From NCBI GenBank assembly GCA_003170415.1, contig PMZJ01000030.1, positions 55,628 through 119,627 of the forward strand: a stretch of DNA of 64,000 bases, read 5' to 3'. The stretch is from Phycisphaerales bacterium (GTDB taxonomy: Bacteria > Planctomycetota > Phycisphaerae > Sedimentisphaerales > Anaerobacaceae). The translations under genes and the position numbers were made by a program. The notes beneath the pieces were generated by a model. It made no database searches. It saw only the letters and a program-made list of their open reading frames with translations, and had not been told where the DNA came from. Below are positions 52,809 to 62,031 of this stretch, piece by piece. The first letter of the stretch is position 1. Every line of letters starts with the position of its first letter.

Positions 52809-54079
52809 GAGATGCAGGGGTCATAAGCGCGGACGAGCATTTCCAGTTTCAATCGAATGTCTTTTTCGCTCTGGTCGAGGATTTCAGGCAGCAGTTTTTC
52901 GAAGTCCTTCTGGATATTGGCGTGGTTCTGGTTTGTCGGGATGCAGATATCGGCCGCGACGCATTTGCCGTTTTTGTCGAATTCGTACTCGTGGAAGAGT
53001 ATCCCGCGAGGCGCCTCGACACAGCCGGCGCCTTTGCCGGCTTTCGGTGAGGATGTAACTTTTTCCGTCTTCAGGCCCCTGACCAGCAACTGGTCGATAA
53101 GGTCGATGCTTGTCTCAACGATATGGAAACACTCGACAAGCTGGGCTACGGTGTTCATATATGGATTGCAGCAGTCCTTTTGGAGTCCGAACATTTTCGC
53201 GGCGTCTTTGGCCATTGGGCTTAGCAATTCAGCGTTGTTGTTGAACCGGGCCAGGGCGCCGACCGCGTATGCGTCACGGTGCCACTTTGCCCATTTTGCC
53301 GTCGATTGCTCAACCATGTATTCGTTCGCGACGTCGTGCCATTTCTCAATCGGCAAAACTGCGCCTTTATTGTCGTTGGATGTTACGCCGCCGTGATAGA
53401 AGGTATATGTCGGCGGGGTGGTCTGCTTGAGTGACACGTATTCGGTTGGGCGTTCAAATTTGGGAATGTTTGCCGCGACGCTGAGGACGACTTCCGCGAT
53501 TTTTTTGAGGTCGGGCACTGCATCTTTGAGCGTCTGCTGTAACTGGCGCAATTGTTTTTCGGTTGGCGTTCGGGTCAATCCGCCGGGGATGAGCGTTACC
53601 GGGTGAGTTGTTCTGCCCGCGATGAGGTCCGACCAGTTATTGGCGATTCTGTGGGCCTTGACAATCGTCTTTACTGCGTCTGCCGCCCGTGCGACAAGAG
53701 GCACAACGGATGGCGTGCCGAAGAAATCCGGCGCAGCTAAGTATCCGACGTGCAGGGTATGGCTTTGCAGTTGCTCGGAGTAGTGCATCAGTATTCTCAG
53801 CTTGTCCGCCTGTTCGGAAACCTTGATGCCCAGCGCGGCTTCCACCGCCTTGGTCGCGGCGAGCGAATGTGTGATTGAACATATCCCGCAGATTCGCGAG
53901 ACAATCGTTTGTATGTCCTGGTAGCTGTGGCCGCGGACCATCGCCTCGAAGAATCGCGGCGCCTCGGGCACCTGCCACTGGAGCTTTTCGATTTTGCCTT
54001 CTTTGACGTTTACGACTATGTTGCCGTGTCCTTCGACGCGGGTTATATGATGAACGTTGATATCGAGATTGTTATGCAT
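52769..54079 (-). CDS. hydA: [NiFe] hydrogenase large (alpha) subunit, group 3-like
   Basis: 'HHITRVEGHGNIVV', 'RICGICSITHSLAATKAVE', C-terminal 'DPCISCSTH|FLDVQFVR' with maturation extension. Confidence 0.95.
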   Translation of the reverse strand: MHNNLDINVHHITRVEGHGNIVVNVKEGKIEKLQWQVPEAPRFFEAMVRGHSYQDIQTIVSRICGICSITHSLAATKAVEAALGIKVSEQADKLRILMHYSEQLQSHTLHVGYLAAPDFFGTPSVVPLVARAADAVKTIVKAHRIANNWSDLIAGRTTHPVTLIPGGLTRTPTEKQLRQLQQTLKDAVPDLKKIAEVVLSVAANIPKFERPTEYVSLKQTTPPTYTFYHGGVTSNDNKGAVLPIEKWHDVANEYMVEQSTAKWAKWHRDAYAVGALARFNNNAELLSPMAKDAAKMFGLQKDCCNPYMNTVAQLVECFHIVETSIDLIDQLLVRGLKTEKVTSSPKAGKGAGCVEAPRGILFHEYEFDKNGKCVAADICIPTNQNHANIQKDFEKLLPEILDQSEKDIRLKLEMLVRAYDPCISCSTHFLDVQFVR

Positions 54080-54821
54080 TTGTTGGCCCCTGACCGATTC
54101 CAAAAAGAACCATCTTTGCCTTGAGCGCATCGACGCTCAAACCATATCGTTCAATAACATCCTTTGCTCCGTTGACGTTCGGGTCATCGATGTAACCCCG
54201 ACAGCCGAAGCACCTGAAACCTGATGACGGGCATCTTGCGCCGCAGCCGGCCCTGATAATAGGCCCTAAGCAAACCTGCCCATAGTCCCACAGACACGGA
54301 TTGCCTTTCGATTTGCACTCCACGCATACGGGCCATTCGGGTATCTCCGGTTTTTTGCCCATAAGCAGGCAGCGAATCACGTATGTGAATTCTTTTCTGT
54401 CTATGGGGCAGCCGTGGATTTTGTAATCTACCTTGACCACCTCATCCACCGCTTTTGTAGGCATGGTTTCGAGATGAGGCATATCGGCCGACTTGCCGTA
54501 AACGCACTTTTTAACGTCGCTCATCTCGAAGTTGTTCTTTAGCTTGTTTATTCCGCCGATTGTGGCGCATGCGCCAAGAGCAATGAGCGTTTTTGCCCTT
54601 GTCCTGATAATCTCTAATCGTTTCTCGTCTTCGGGCCTGGTAATTGAACCCTCGATTATGGCAATGTCATATTCCCTGCTTTGCTCACTCATCGCTTCTC
54701 GCCATTCGACCACTTCGACGTTATCGATGAGGTCGAGCAGCTCCTCTTCGAGGTTGACGATTTGCAACTGGCATCCTTCGCAGCAGGCGAAGTCGAAAAT
54801 CGCTACTCTTGGTCTATCCAT
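54072..54821 (-). CDS. hydD: [NiFe] hydrogenase small (delta) subunit
   Basis: 'FDFACCEGCQLQIVNLEEEL', 'EGSITRPEDEKRLEIIR', 'GCPIDRKEF', 'RCFGCRGYIDDPN'. Confidence 0.94.
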   Translation of the reverse strand: MDRPRVAIFDFACCEGCQLQIVNLEEELLDLIDNVEVVEWREAMSEQSREYDIAIIEGSITRPEDEKRLEIIRTRAKTLIALGACATIGGINKLKNNFEMSDVKKCVYGKSADMPHLETMPTKAVDEVVKVDYKIHGCPIDRKEFTYVIRCLLMGKKPEIPEWPVCVECKSKGNPCLWDYGQVCLGPIIRAGCGARCPSSGFRCFGCRGYIDDPNVNGAKDVIERYGLSVDALKAKMVLFGIGQGPTNA

Positions 54822-54822
54822 A

Positions 54823-55665
54823 TCAGATTGCCTCCGGGGCTATACGCAGGTCGGAATAACGGAATACCGGCCCGTCTATACAGGCGTAATAGTTGTTAAT
54901 CTGGCAGTGCCCGCACTTGCCTACGCCGCACTTCATTTTTCTTTCGAGGTTCAGGAATATTCTTTCTTTGGGCACTTCCGCTTCCTGCAGGGCCATCAGC
55001 ACGAATTTGTACATAACCGGCGGGCCGCAGATGAACACCAGCGCTGACTCAAGCTCTTTTTCGATTTTGGGAATAAGAGTGGTAACGACGCCGACGTTGC
55101 CGAGCCAGCAGTCGTCGGTCTGGTCGATTGTTTCCATAAATCGTATATCGTTCCTGTGCGACCAGACGTCGAGCTCCGAGTGAAAGAATCTTTGCGACAG
55201 ACACTTTGTTCCGAGCAGGACGGCAAGCTCTTTATAATCGGCGCGGTTGTCGAGAACATAGTTTATGAAAGACCTCTGGGGCACAAGCCCGATGCCGCCG
55301 CAGATAAACACGACGTTTTTGCCCTTTGCCTCTTCTACCGGGTATGTGCCTTTTCCCAGCGGGCCTCGTATCCCGATTTTGTCGCCGATTCTCATCCGGT
55401 GAACCGCGTTGGTAACGTTGCCGGTTCTGCGGATGACAAGTTCGAAGTAACCCTTCTGCGTGGGCGATGATGAGATTGTAATCGGCGCTTCACCTACACC
55501 CGCGATTGATACCTCGACGAATTGGCCCGGGATGAAGTCGAACGGCTCATTGTCATCGATTGACAGCCGAAGATACATCTCGGTCGGGTTCATCAGCCGT
55601 TTCTTTTCAAGGGTCGCCAGCCGGGGCAGGTAAATGTCTTTTTCAACAGCACAACGTTCGCACAT
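54823..55665 (-). CDS. hydG: Sulfhydrogenase gamma-like FAD/NAD(P)-binding subunit
   Basis: 'PGQFVEVSIAGVGEAPITISSSP', 'VFICGGIGLVPQRSFINYVL', 'ERKMKCGVGKCGHCQINN' [2Fe-2S] motif. Confidence 0.94.
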   Translation of the reverse strand: MCERCAVEKDIYLPRLATLEKKRLMNPTEMYLRLSIDDNEPFDFIPGQFVEVSIAGVGEAPITISSSPTQKGYFELVIRRTGNVTNAVHRMRIGDKIGIRGPLGKGTYPVEEAKGKNVVFICGGIGLVPQRSFINYVLDNRADYKELAVLLGTKCLSQRFFHSELDVWSHRNDIRFMETIDQTDDCWLGNVGVVTTLIPKIEKELESALVFICGPPVMYKFVLMALQEAEVPKERIFLNLERKMKCGVGKCGHCQINNYYACIDGPVFRYSDLRIAPEAI

Positions 55666-55683
55666 TATTAAAACTCCTTATTC

Positions 55684-55740
55684 GTGTCGAGGGCGTCCCG
55701 CCCTCGGTTAAAATAGACGCGGGCAGGATGCCCGCGACAC
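55684..55740. repeat. REP/BIME-like element: outer inverted repeat enclosing two GC hairpins
   Basis: GTGTCG...CGACAC outer arms; CGAGGGC/GCCCTCG and CGCGGGC/GCCCGCG inner stems. Confidence 0.75.
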
Positions 55741-56780
55741 TACTTTATTCCCAAATCGTCAACTAACCTGTTGTAAACCTTGACCGGGTTTGCGATATCC
55801 GGCAGGCACGCGCCCACGCATCGCCCGCACCCGACGCAGGACATTATCTGGCTGCTTATTTTCTCAGGCACGTATTTGCATTTTCGATACAGTCGGTGCC
55901 TGAAGCGGTCGGCTCGTTTCTTCCTGAATTCGTGCTCGCCCGCCACTTTTGTGAAACCGTCGAGCAGGCAGCCGTCCCAGGCACGCTGTCTTTTGCCCGA
56001 TATGAAGTCCCAGTTTACGTCATCCTGCACGTTGAAGCAGTAGCAGGTCGGGCAGACGAGATTGCAGGAGCCGCAGCTAAAACAGGTCTTGGCCTTTTCT
56101 TCCCAGACGGGATGGTCATAAGCCCTTTCGAGCAGTTTGGGCAGATAGGATGCCTCGCATTTCAGTTTGTGATTATTAAGCCGTTTTTCGTTTTCGGCCT
56201 GGATTTTCTGTCTTGCCTGAAGGTCTTTTTCGCTTGAGTCAACTGCGCCTTGGGCCTTGGCGATAAAGCGATCACCTTTCTTTGAGCCGCTTTCCATAAC
56301 GAACGCATTGCCTATATCGGTCAGCAGAACATCAAAACCATCCTTGACTGTTGCCGTGCCCATTGAGGAGGCAAACACATTTTTGGATGGCGAGACCACG
56401 TCGCAGGCGACTATCGTGGCGTTGTGGCGTCTTTTCATATAGTGGGTATCGTAATTGTCCTGCGTGAAAAGCGTGTCAAGCTGGTTTAACGCCACCATAT
56501 CATAAGGATGAACGCCCAGAAGGACAAACGGGGTATCATCGTAAACTGACTTGTAGCCGTCGCCGACTTCGAAAGTCAGCAGCGTTTCAACCGGCGGCAG
56601 GAAGTACTTTTTCGGCGGCTGAAGCGTTACATCGTAATCCAGTCGAAGCTGGTCGGCTGATTCGAGCTGCTCAAAATCGAAGCGGTCGCCCTTGGCGCAG
56701 ACGCCGATGACTCGCTGCCGTTTTATGATTTCATCCACAAATCGCCTGAACGCGTTTTTGTCGATTGTTACTGTTCTCAT
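55740..56780 (-). CDS. hydB: Sulfhydrogenase beta-like 4Fe-4S subunit
   Basis: 'CFSCGSCNLVCPTCYCFNVQDD' and 'CVGCGRCVGACLPDIANPVKV'. Confidence 0.93.
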   Translation of the reverse strand: MRTVTIDKNAFRRFVDEIIKRQRVIGVCAKGDRFDFEQLESADQLRLDYDVTLQPPKKYFLPPVETLLTFEVGDGYKSVYDDTPFVLLGVHPYDMVALNQLDTLFTQDNYDTHYMKRRHNATIVACDVVSPSKNVFASSMGTATVKDGFDVLLTDIGNAFVMESGSKKGDRFIAKAQGAVDSSEKDLQARQKIQAENEKRLNNHKLKCEASYLPKLLERAYDHPVWEEKAKTCFSCGSCNLVCPTCYCFNVQDDVNWDFISGKRQRAWDGCLLDGFTKVAGEHEFRKKRADRFRHRLYRKCKYVPEKISSQIMSCVGCGRCVGACLPDIANPVKVYNRLVDDLGIK

Positions 56781-56850
56781 TTTACGCCTCTGTTAAAAAT
56801 GTTCTCGAACGTTATTCGTCAAAATCCTAATACCTTGCCGGTTTCTTTTT

Positions 56851-57468
56851 TTAAGGAATATAGTATGGCAGACGGGCAAGGTCCGTCGCTATATCTATCG
56901 TTATCACCTTTATCTTTTTCGGGACGACGATTCTCCGCGGGGAGAAATTCAATATCCCCTTAACGCCTGCCCTGACCAGCGCATCCGCTACGTCCTGCGC
57001 CGCCTGTTCGGGCACGGCGATAATCGCCATATCCACCTGTCGCTTGCCCAGTGTATCGAGCATAGAAATATTTTCAACCGCGACATCGTTCATCTTCCGG
57101 CCAATTTTGGCGGGGTCATTATCAAATGCGGCGGTAATTTGAAAACCGTATGTTCCAAAACCCGTGTATGCCATTATCGCTGAACCCAGGTTGCCGACCC
57201 CCACCAGAGCGGTTTTGCGCGTCGTATCGAGCTTTAGTATCTTTTTGATTTGCTTAGCGAGGTTCTCGATGTCGTAGCCGACGCCGCGGGTCCCGAAGTC
57301 GCCGAAATAGGAGAAGTCCTTCCTTATCTGCCAGGGGTTTACGCTGACAAAATCCGCCAGTTTGCTGCTGGAGACGCTGCTGAGTCCCTGCCGGGACATA
57401 AGGGCCAGCCCCCGAAGGTAAACCGGCAGGCGACGAACCGTCTCATTTGGTATCTTGCTGTATCTCAC
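56851..57468 (-). CDS. rex: Redox-sensing transcriptional repressor Rex
   Basis: 'SVNPWQIRKDFSYFGDFGTRGVGYDIENL', 'TALVGVGNLGSAIMAYTGF', 'MAIIAVPEQAAQDVADALVRAGVKGILNF'. Confidence 0.97.
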   Translation of the reverse strand: MRYSKIPNETVRRLPVYLRGLALMSRQGLSSVSSSKLADFVSVNPWQIRKDFSYFGDFGTRGVGYDIENLAKQIKKILKLDTTRKTALVGVGNLGSAIMAYTGFGTYGFQITAAFDNDPAKIGRKMNDVAVENISMLDTLGKRQVDMAIIAVPEQAAQDVADALVRAGVKGILNFSPRRIVVPKKIKVITIDIATDLARLPYYIP

Positions 57469-57493
57469 AATATATATTATGCCCAGTTAGTGC

Positions 57494-57511
57494 TTGTGAA
57501 CACAATCACAA
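57494..57511. promoter_or_regulatory. Rex operator (ROP box) upstream of rex
   Basis: TTGTGA-ACACAA-TCACAA, perfect 6-bp arms with 6-bp spacer, close to the Rex consensus TTGTGAANNNNTTCACAA. Confidence 0.75.
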
Positions 57512-57571
57512 AGTCATAAAAAAGCACTTTACAAAATTACACATAGTCCTGTCAAGGAATTTAGACGCCGA

Positions 57572-57844
57572 TTGATTGAAAAAAGAACTGCTTGTTGTGT
57601 AATAATGCTGAAAAGCGGGTTTTTGTTTTTCATAGCGGAAAGCTGTTCGGCGCAATCGATACAACCGTCAAATCGCTCACGTTTTATATGGCCTGTTGTT
57701 CGGGTATGCGTTTTTATATCACTATGTCCATTTCTATACTATATGAGGAGAGGCGATTTCCGATATAGGGTTGAATCTTACGAAAAGGCAGTGAAGAAAA
57801 AGGAACCTTGTGAATCCTGTCAAAGTGACCCGGAGGCGCTATGA
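57572..57844 (+). CDS. Possible small membrane protein, divergent from rex
   Basis: Hydrophobic segment 'FIWPVVRVCVFISLCPFLYYM' and hydrophilic tail; start uncertain. Confidence 0.35.
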   Translation: MIEKRTACCVIMLKSGFLFFIAESCSAQSIQPSNRSRFIWPVVRVCVFISLCPFLYYMRRGDFRYRVESYEKAVKKKEPCESCQSDPEAL

Positions 57845-57939
57845 TGAAGGCCGTTAGCGAAACATCGAGACCAAACTGGTGGGAATGGCTCATTGTTGGC
57901 GTATTGTTTGTGATGGCCGTCGTTTGTGTCCATGTATAA
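57841..57939 (+). CDS. Possible 32-aa single-TM peptide
   Basis: MMKAVSETSRPNWWEWLIVGVLFVMAVVCVHV*; ATGA overlap with the upstream ORF. Confidence 0.35.
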   Translation: MMKAVSETSRPNWWEWLIVGVLFVMAVVCVHV

Positions 57940-57992
57940 TATCCTTCTGTTCCATTTCTAAGTTCAATAAGTGAGCTGAATTTTGACTGTTT

Positions 57993-58181
57993 TTATTTTG
58001 AATTGAATTTGCCGCACCAATCATCAGGATTCACATTTGGCCACCCTTTTTCGTTTTGTATTCTTCCGCCTTCGTCGTAGGGAATACCAGCGTGTTGCAC
58101 AACTGGAGGCATTACGCGGCACTGGCCATAATTTGCGTCATAGAACTCACACTTAGAACATCGTCTTTCTGTGTTGCTCAT
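57993..58181 (-). CDS. Small Cys-containing protein
   Basis: 'CSKCEFYDANYGQCRVMPP...WCGKF'. Confidence 0.5.
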   Translation of the reverse strand: MSNTERRCSKCEFYDANYGQCRVMPPVVQHAGIPYDEGGRIQNEKGWPNVNPDDWCGKFNSK

Positions 58182-58278
58182 AAACGCCTCCTTTCAATGT
58201 TTCTTTTCTTCGCCCGCGAAAAAAAGACAAGCAGCAGGCAAGGTGAAAATCTCCCCCCGCCAAAAACCTCGTTTTTAA

Positions 58279-58352
58279 TGGGCAGGGCCGGAGTTGAACC
58301 GGCGACACGTGGATTTTCAGTCCACTGCTCTACCACCTGAGCTACCTACCCA
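58279..58352 (-). tRNA. tRNA-Phe (anticodon GAA)
   Basis: Minus strand TGGGTAGGTAGCTCAGGTGGTAGAGCAGTGGACTGAAAATCCACGTGTCGCCGGTTCAACTCCGGCCCTGCCCA folds as a cloverleaf. Confidence 0.97.
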
Positions 58353-58567
58353 GTGTTTATCAAATTTTAACCACTGATTACACAGATTAACACAGAGATT
58401 TTACCACTAAAAAACTAAAACGCAAAGTTTTTTAACCGCAGATTTTTCTTTAGCCACAAAAATGCACAAAAAACTCAAGAGTAGCAAATTTAACCTTTTG
58501 CGTCTTTTGTGCTTTCTCGCGGCTAAAAAACTTGGTGTCTTTGTGTCGTAGTGGCGGACTTTTATTC

Positions 58568-61500
58568 TTACCAGGGGGCTTGCCATAACCAGTCGTCGCA
58601 GAATTGAGAAAGGTCATCTATATCGACGTCATTATCCAAATCAAGCGACTTGTTTGGGTCGGTTGTTTTCCATGCAGGAGCCCATATTGCGTAATCGATG
58701 AAGTTTACAATCTTGTTACGGTCAAAATCCGCTTTTGGCCAGTCCAGTTCATCGGCCCCGATATCGGCCCGTATGGCTGATTTTCCGAACATTATTCGAC
58801 ATTCACCGTCGATGTCGGTTTCATTGAAATCCATAAAGCAGGGGTCGCCCGCGTCTATGCAAAGCGATTCCGGTCTCAAATGAAAGTCATTCGCATCTAC
58901 ATTTACAAAACACGGGTCGGTATGGATATTGCCTGTGCCGGAATCATTATTCTTGATGCAGCTATAAGTTGCACTACAACTGTACAAGTCATCATTATGA
59001 CCCCAAACAATGCAATTATTTATCACTGGCGCAGTTGTTCCCGACAAAAGGTAGATGCCGTATGAGTTATTACTGACAATAGTATTATTACGTATGATTG
59101 TTGCGCCGGGATAAGAAGATAGAAGAATTCCATATCCTCCATTGCAATATATCCAATTGTCAAGAATGATGTCGCCACTTGATGAGTTACTGGTCATAAT
59201 ACCAACAGGGTTGTTCGAGAAAATCTTACATCCGGTAATAGTCGATGGCAAAGAAGATGCCCAAACAGAAATTCCCCGATAATTGTTGTAAATCGAGCAA
59301 TTTTGAACTGTAATGAGAGAATTGGCTCGATAAAGGTATATGCCGTCGTACGTATTATTGTTTCGTATAATACTGTTCACGATTCGTGTTTCGGGAAGAG
59401 TTCCGTTATTTCCAAAGTCTGTATTTATTCCTACGCTGCTGTTTTGGATATTACAGTCAATAACTGTAAAAGCCGAATTGATTGCGTTTATTCCATAGGC
59501 AGAGTTATTGGTGATTAAGCAATTTAAGATTTTGAGGTAGGCGTTTGCAATTTTGATACCAGCATCGTTATTAGCGCCGGTTATTGTAAAGCCATCGAGG
59601 ATATTATTTTGGCTAAGACCGGAAGCTGTTATGACACGATAAACATAGCCAGTTCCTTTTTTGAGGGTGGTTTCGTTATTTGCGTCATTAAAATCACGCT
59701 GTATAATCGATGTTTCATTACCTGCAAAATGGCCATATAGAGGGATGCCGTTAATAAGTTTGAAAGTTAAAAGACCATTTAGAATACAAGGGTCTTGGAT
59801 GGAGGGGTTGTAAATTCCTTTAGCGACCCAGATTTGCGAGCCGTCTCCAATACTTGCCCTGTCTAATGCCTTTTGTAAATCGGTATAAGCATCTTGCCAA
59901 GACATTCCATTATTTTTACCTCCCACGCGGTTGCAATCGACGTAGATAACCTCTGGATTCCATGCGCAGACGGAAGTATTTACTTTGGCAGAACAGCACA
60001 TCGTATCACCTGCAATCCGGCTGGCGTTAGTAAATACAGTGCAGGGTTCCGCAAAGTTATTGACATCAACCTTGAGCAAAAAAGTGCCGTTGCCTTCGGG
60101 CGGGACCGTTCCGATGTTCCAGGTTACGGTTCGAGCAGTTGGGTCATAATCGCCCTCAGGGGAGGATGAATTATAATCGACTTCTACGGGCAGATAGTCA
60201 ATAAGAATGACATTGCTGTCGCCGATGCCGTTAGAATCATAGGTAATCGTGTAATTTATTTCACGGCCCGGCAAAACACAATCACCGTCATTAACATCGT
60301 CAACTATTTCGAGAGCCAGATAAGTCGCTTCGTTAAATATTAACGGTACAAACGATGCTTGAGCGGTGTATCCGAAGCCCGAGTATGCCGAAATTTCCTT
60401 ATCACTCTTGATTCTCCATAAGCCATTACCTGGATTTGCATTAACGAATTGTCCCATATTCAGGACATAGTGGGCTTGCAAAGCTCCGGTGGTCGAGTTA
60501 TACACATCGACTTGTGTATTATCCATATGAGCAAGAATATATAAATACCCCCCATTTAGCGTTGTGCCGATAATATCTATGCCCACCCCTGTACCCAATT
60601 TGTCCGGTACAAAGGTTCCTTGATAATAATTCGATGTCATCGCGACCCACGGCTGTGCACTCACCGTAACGGGCTTGCTGCTCGTGATGGTAAAGTACTT
60701 ATTTGCCCCATCGGGGTAACTTTGGACATGTGCCTGTCCACTATCCAATGTGCCTTCCCAAATTAGCTCCTGCGTATTGCTGTCCTTAATACTTGCAAAT
60801 GTGTTACCATCATATGAAATGACCGTTAAATCTTCCGACCAACCTTCAATATCACTGAGATATGTGTAGAATTCTGTCCCGTTCCACAGGCCATTGGCGG
60901 AAGGCACAAAATATGACTGGTCATAGCAGGTTAAAGCTGAAATGGGTTTGTCAGCTATTATGTGAAGGTATTTCGCGGAAAGACCCGAATTGGCCCAGTG
61001 TTTGCCTTTATCTAGGGTAAATGAGGCAATATCTGCGTAGATGCCGTTGGTAATTTCCTGTTGGATGGTAATATTGGTGCCGTTTTCATAGGCGAAAACA
61101 ATAAATTCGCAATGCCCGCCCAATGCCGGCGCATAGGTGTAAAATTCTCTGCTTGCCCCGCGACCATTAGCATCCATCGCATAATAACCGCTAGTACCGG
61201 CTGTCGTCGCGTCGCCTGTCAGAACGGCAAACTTATTTGAACCGGCAACGAAATAAACGCCCATAGAAGTGTTAAGATATACATGCTCCCCTTTATTCAA
61301 TATGTTAGGGGCGACTGCAACAGGGTTGCCGCCGGAATCATATACTTCCAGCCGAGTTCCATCTTCATAGCTAAACAAGACAATGTCTTCCGTAGTGAAA
61401 ATGTATGAACTATACGTCAACATCGTGGACGTTTCGAGCGATTTGGCGGAATAAATGACACCGACATCTTGTTTTGTAATATTGGCATACTGCAAATTGC

Positions 61501-61621
61501 CGGTTCTGATGCCGTAAGAATCAGGGTCTATACCCGTATAAACCGATTTTGCCTGAGCTGTTGTAAAGATGCTCGCGATAATGATAACAAGAGACAGAAT
61601 GAGGGGATGTGGGTGTGACAT
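58568..61621 (-). CDS. Large secreted protein: IgGFc-binding-like N-terminus, DUF11-like repeat, right-handed beta-helix, dockerin-like C-terminus
   Basis: Signal peptide; 'ILDGFTITGANNDAGIKIANAYLKILNCLITNNSAYGI' beta-helix; 'DFDRNKIVNFIDYAIWAPAW...LDNDVDIDDLSQFCDDWLW'; ATG 61621 preferred. Confidence 0.88.
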   Translation of the reverse strand: MSHPHPLILSLVIIIASIFTTAQAKSVYTGIDPDSYGIRTGNLQYANITKQDVGVIYSAKSLETSTMLTYSSYIFTTEDIVLFSYEDGTRLEVYDSGGNPVAVAPNILNKGEHVYLNTSMGVYFVAGSNKFAVLTGDATTAGTSGYYAMDANGRGASREFYTYAPALGGHCEFIVFAYENGTNITIQQEITNGIYADIASFTLDKGKHWANSGLSAKYLHIIADKPISALTCYDQSYFVPSANGLWNGTEFYTYLSDIEGWSEDLTVISYDGNTFASIKDSNTQELIWEGTLDSGQAHVQSYPDGANKYFTITSSKPVTVSAQPWVAMTSNYYQGTFVPDKLGTGVGIDIIGTTLNGGYLYILAHMDNTQVDVYNSTTGALQAHYVLNMGQFVNANPGNGLWRIKSDKEISAYSGFGYTAQASFVPLIFNEATYLALEIVDDVNDGDCVLPGREINYTITYDSNGIGDSNVILIDYLPVEVDYNSSSPEGDYDPTARTVTWNIGTVPPEGNGTFLLKVDVNNFAEPCTVFTNASRIAGDTMCCSAKVNTSVCAWNPEVIYVDCNRVGGKNNGMSWQDAYTDLQKALDRASIGDGSQIWVAKGIYNPSIQDPCILNGLLTFKLINGIPLYGHFAGNETSIIQRDFNDANNETTLKKGTGYVYRVITASGLSQNNILDGFTITGANNDAGIKIANAYLKILNCLITNNSAYGINAINSAFTVIDCNIQNSSVGINTDFGNNGTLPETRIVNSIIRNNNTYDGIYLYRANSLITVQNCSIYNNYRGISVWASSLPSTITGCKIFSNNPVGIMTSNSSSGDIILDNWIYCNGGYGILLSSYPGATIIRNNTIVSNNSYGIYLLSGTTAPVINNCIVWGHNDDLYSCSATYSCIKNNDSGTGNIHTDPCFVNVDANDFHLRPESLCIDAGDPCFMDFNETDIDGECRIMFGKSAIRADIGADELDWPKADFDRNKIVNFIDYAIWAPAWKTTDPNKSLDLDNDVDIDDLSQFCDDWLWQAPW

Positions 61622-61636
61622 TTTTTCTCCTTTTTT

Positions 61637-61688
61637 GCCACTAAGGCACAAAGACACAAAGATATTTCCTTTTGTGCTTTTTTGTGGT
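61637..61688. repeat. CACAAAG-type inverted repeat
   Basis: 'gccactaaggcacaaagacacaaag...ttttgtgcttttttgtggt'. Confidence 0.6.
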
Positions 61689-61908
61689 TAACGCTGGTTT
61701 TTATTTGATTATTTTTAGTTACCTCCGTGTTCCTCTGCTAGCTTCTGGCGTAAACCACAAGATAAAGGCGTTTGTCAGACGTAAAAGTTGACGATAAAAA
61801 AAGCAAAAATCACAATATTTTTTCACCACGAAGCACACGAAGGTCACGAAGTTAACCTTGATATTTTCCGAAGCGGGCCCGTCGCTTTGCTCCGTGTCTT
61901 AAAATAAA

Positions 61909-61940
61909 ACTGCCGCGAGGCCCTTCTATCCCGCGGCAGT
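61909..61940 (-). terminator. Terminator-like hairpin
   Basis: ACTGCCGCG...CGCGGCAGT stem, TTTTATTTT on the minus strand. Confidence 0.6.
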
Positions 61941-61954
61941 AAAAATCCTTTTTC

Positions 61955-62024
61955 GCCACAAAGTCACCAAGACACTAATTTTTACTTATAATAAAAAAAC
62001 TTTGTGCCTTTGTGCCTTAGTGGC
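61955..62024. repeat. CACAAAG-type inverted repeat at the 3' end of the pseudopilin gene
   Basis: GCCACAAAGTCAC / GTGCCTTAGTGGC imperfect arms. Confidence 0.65.
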
Positions 62025-62031
62025 AAATGCC

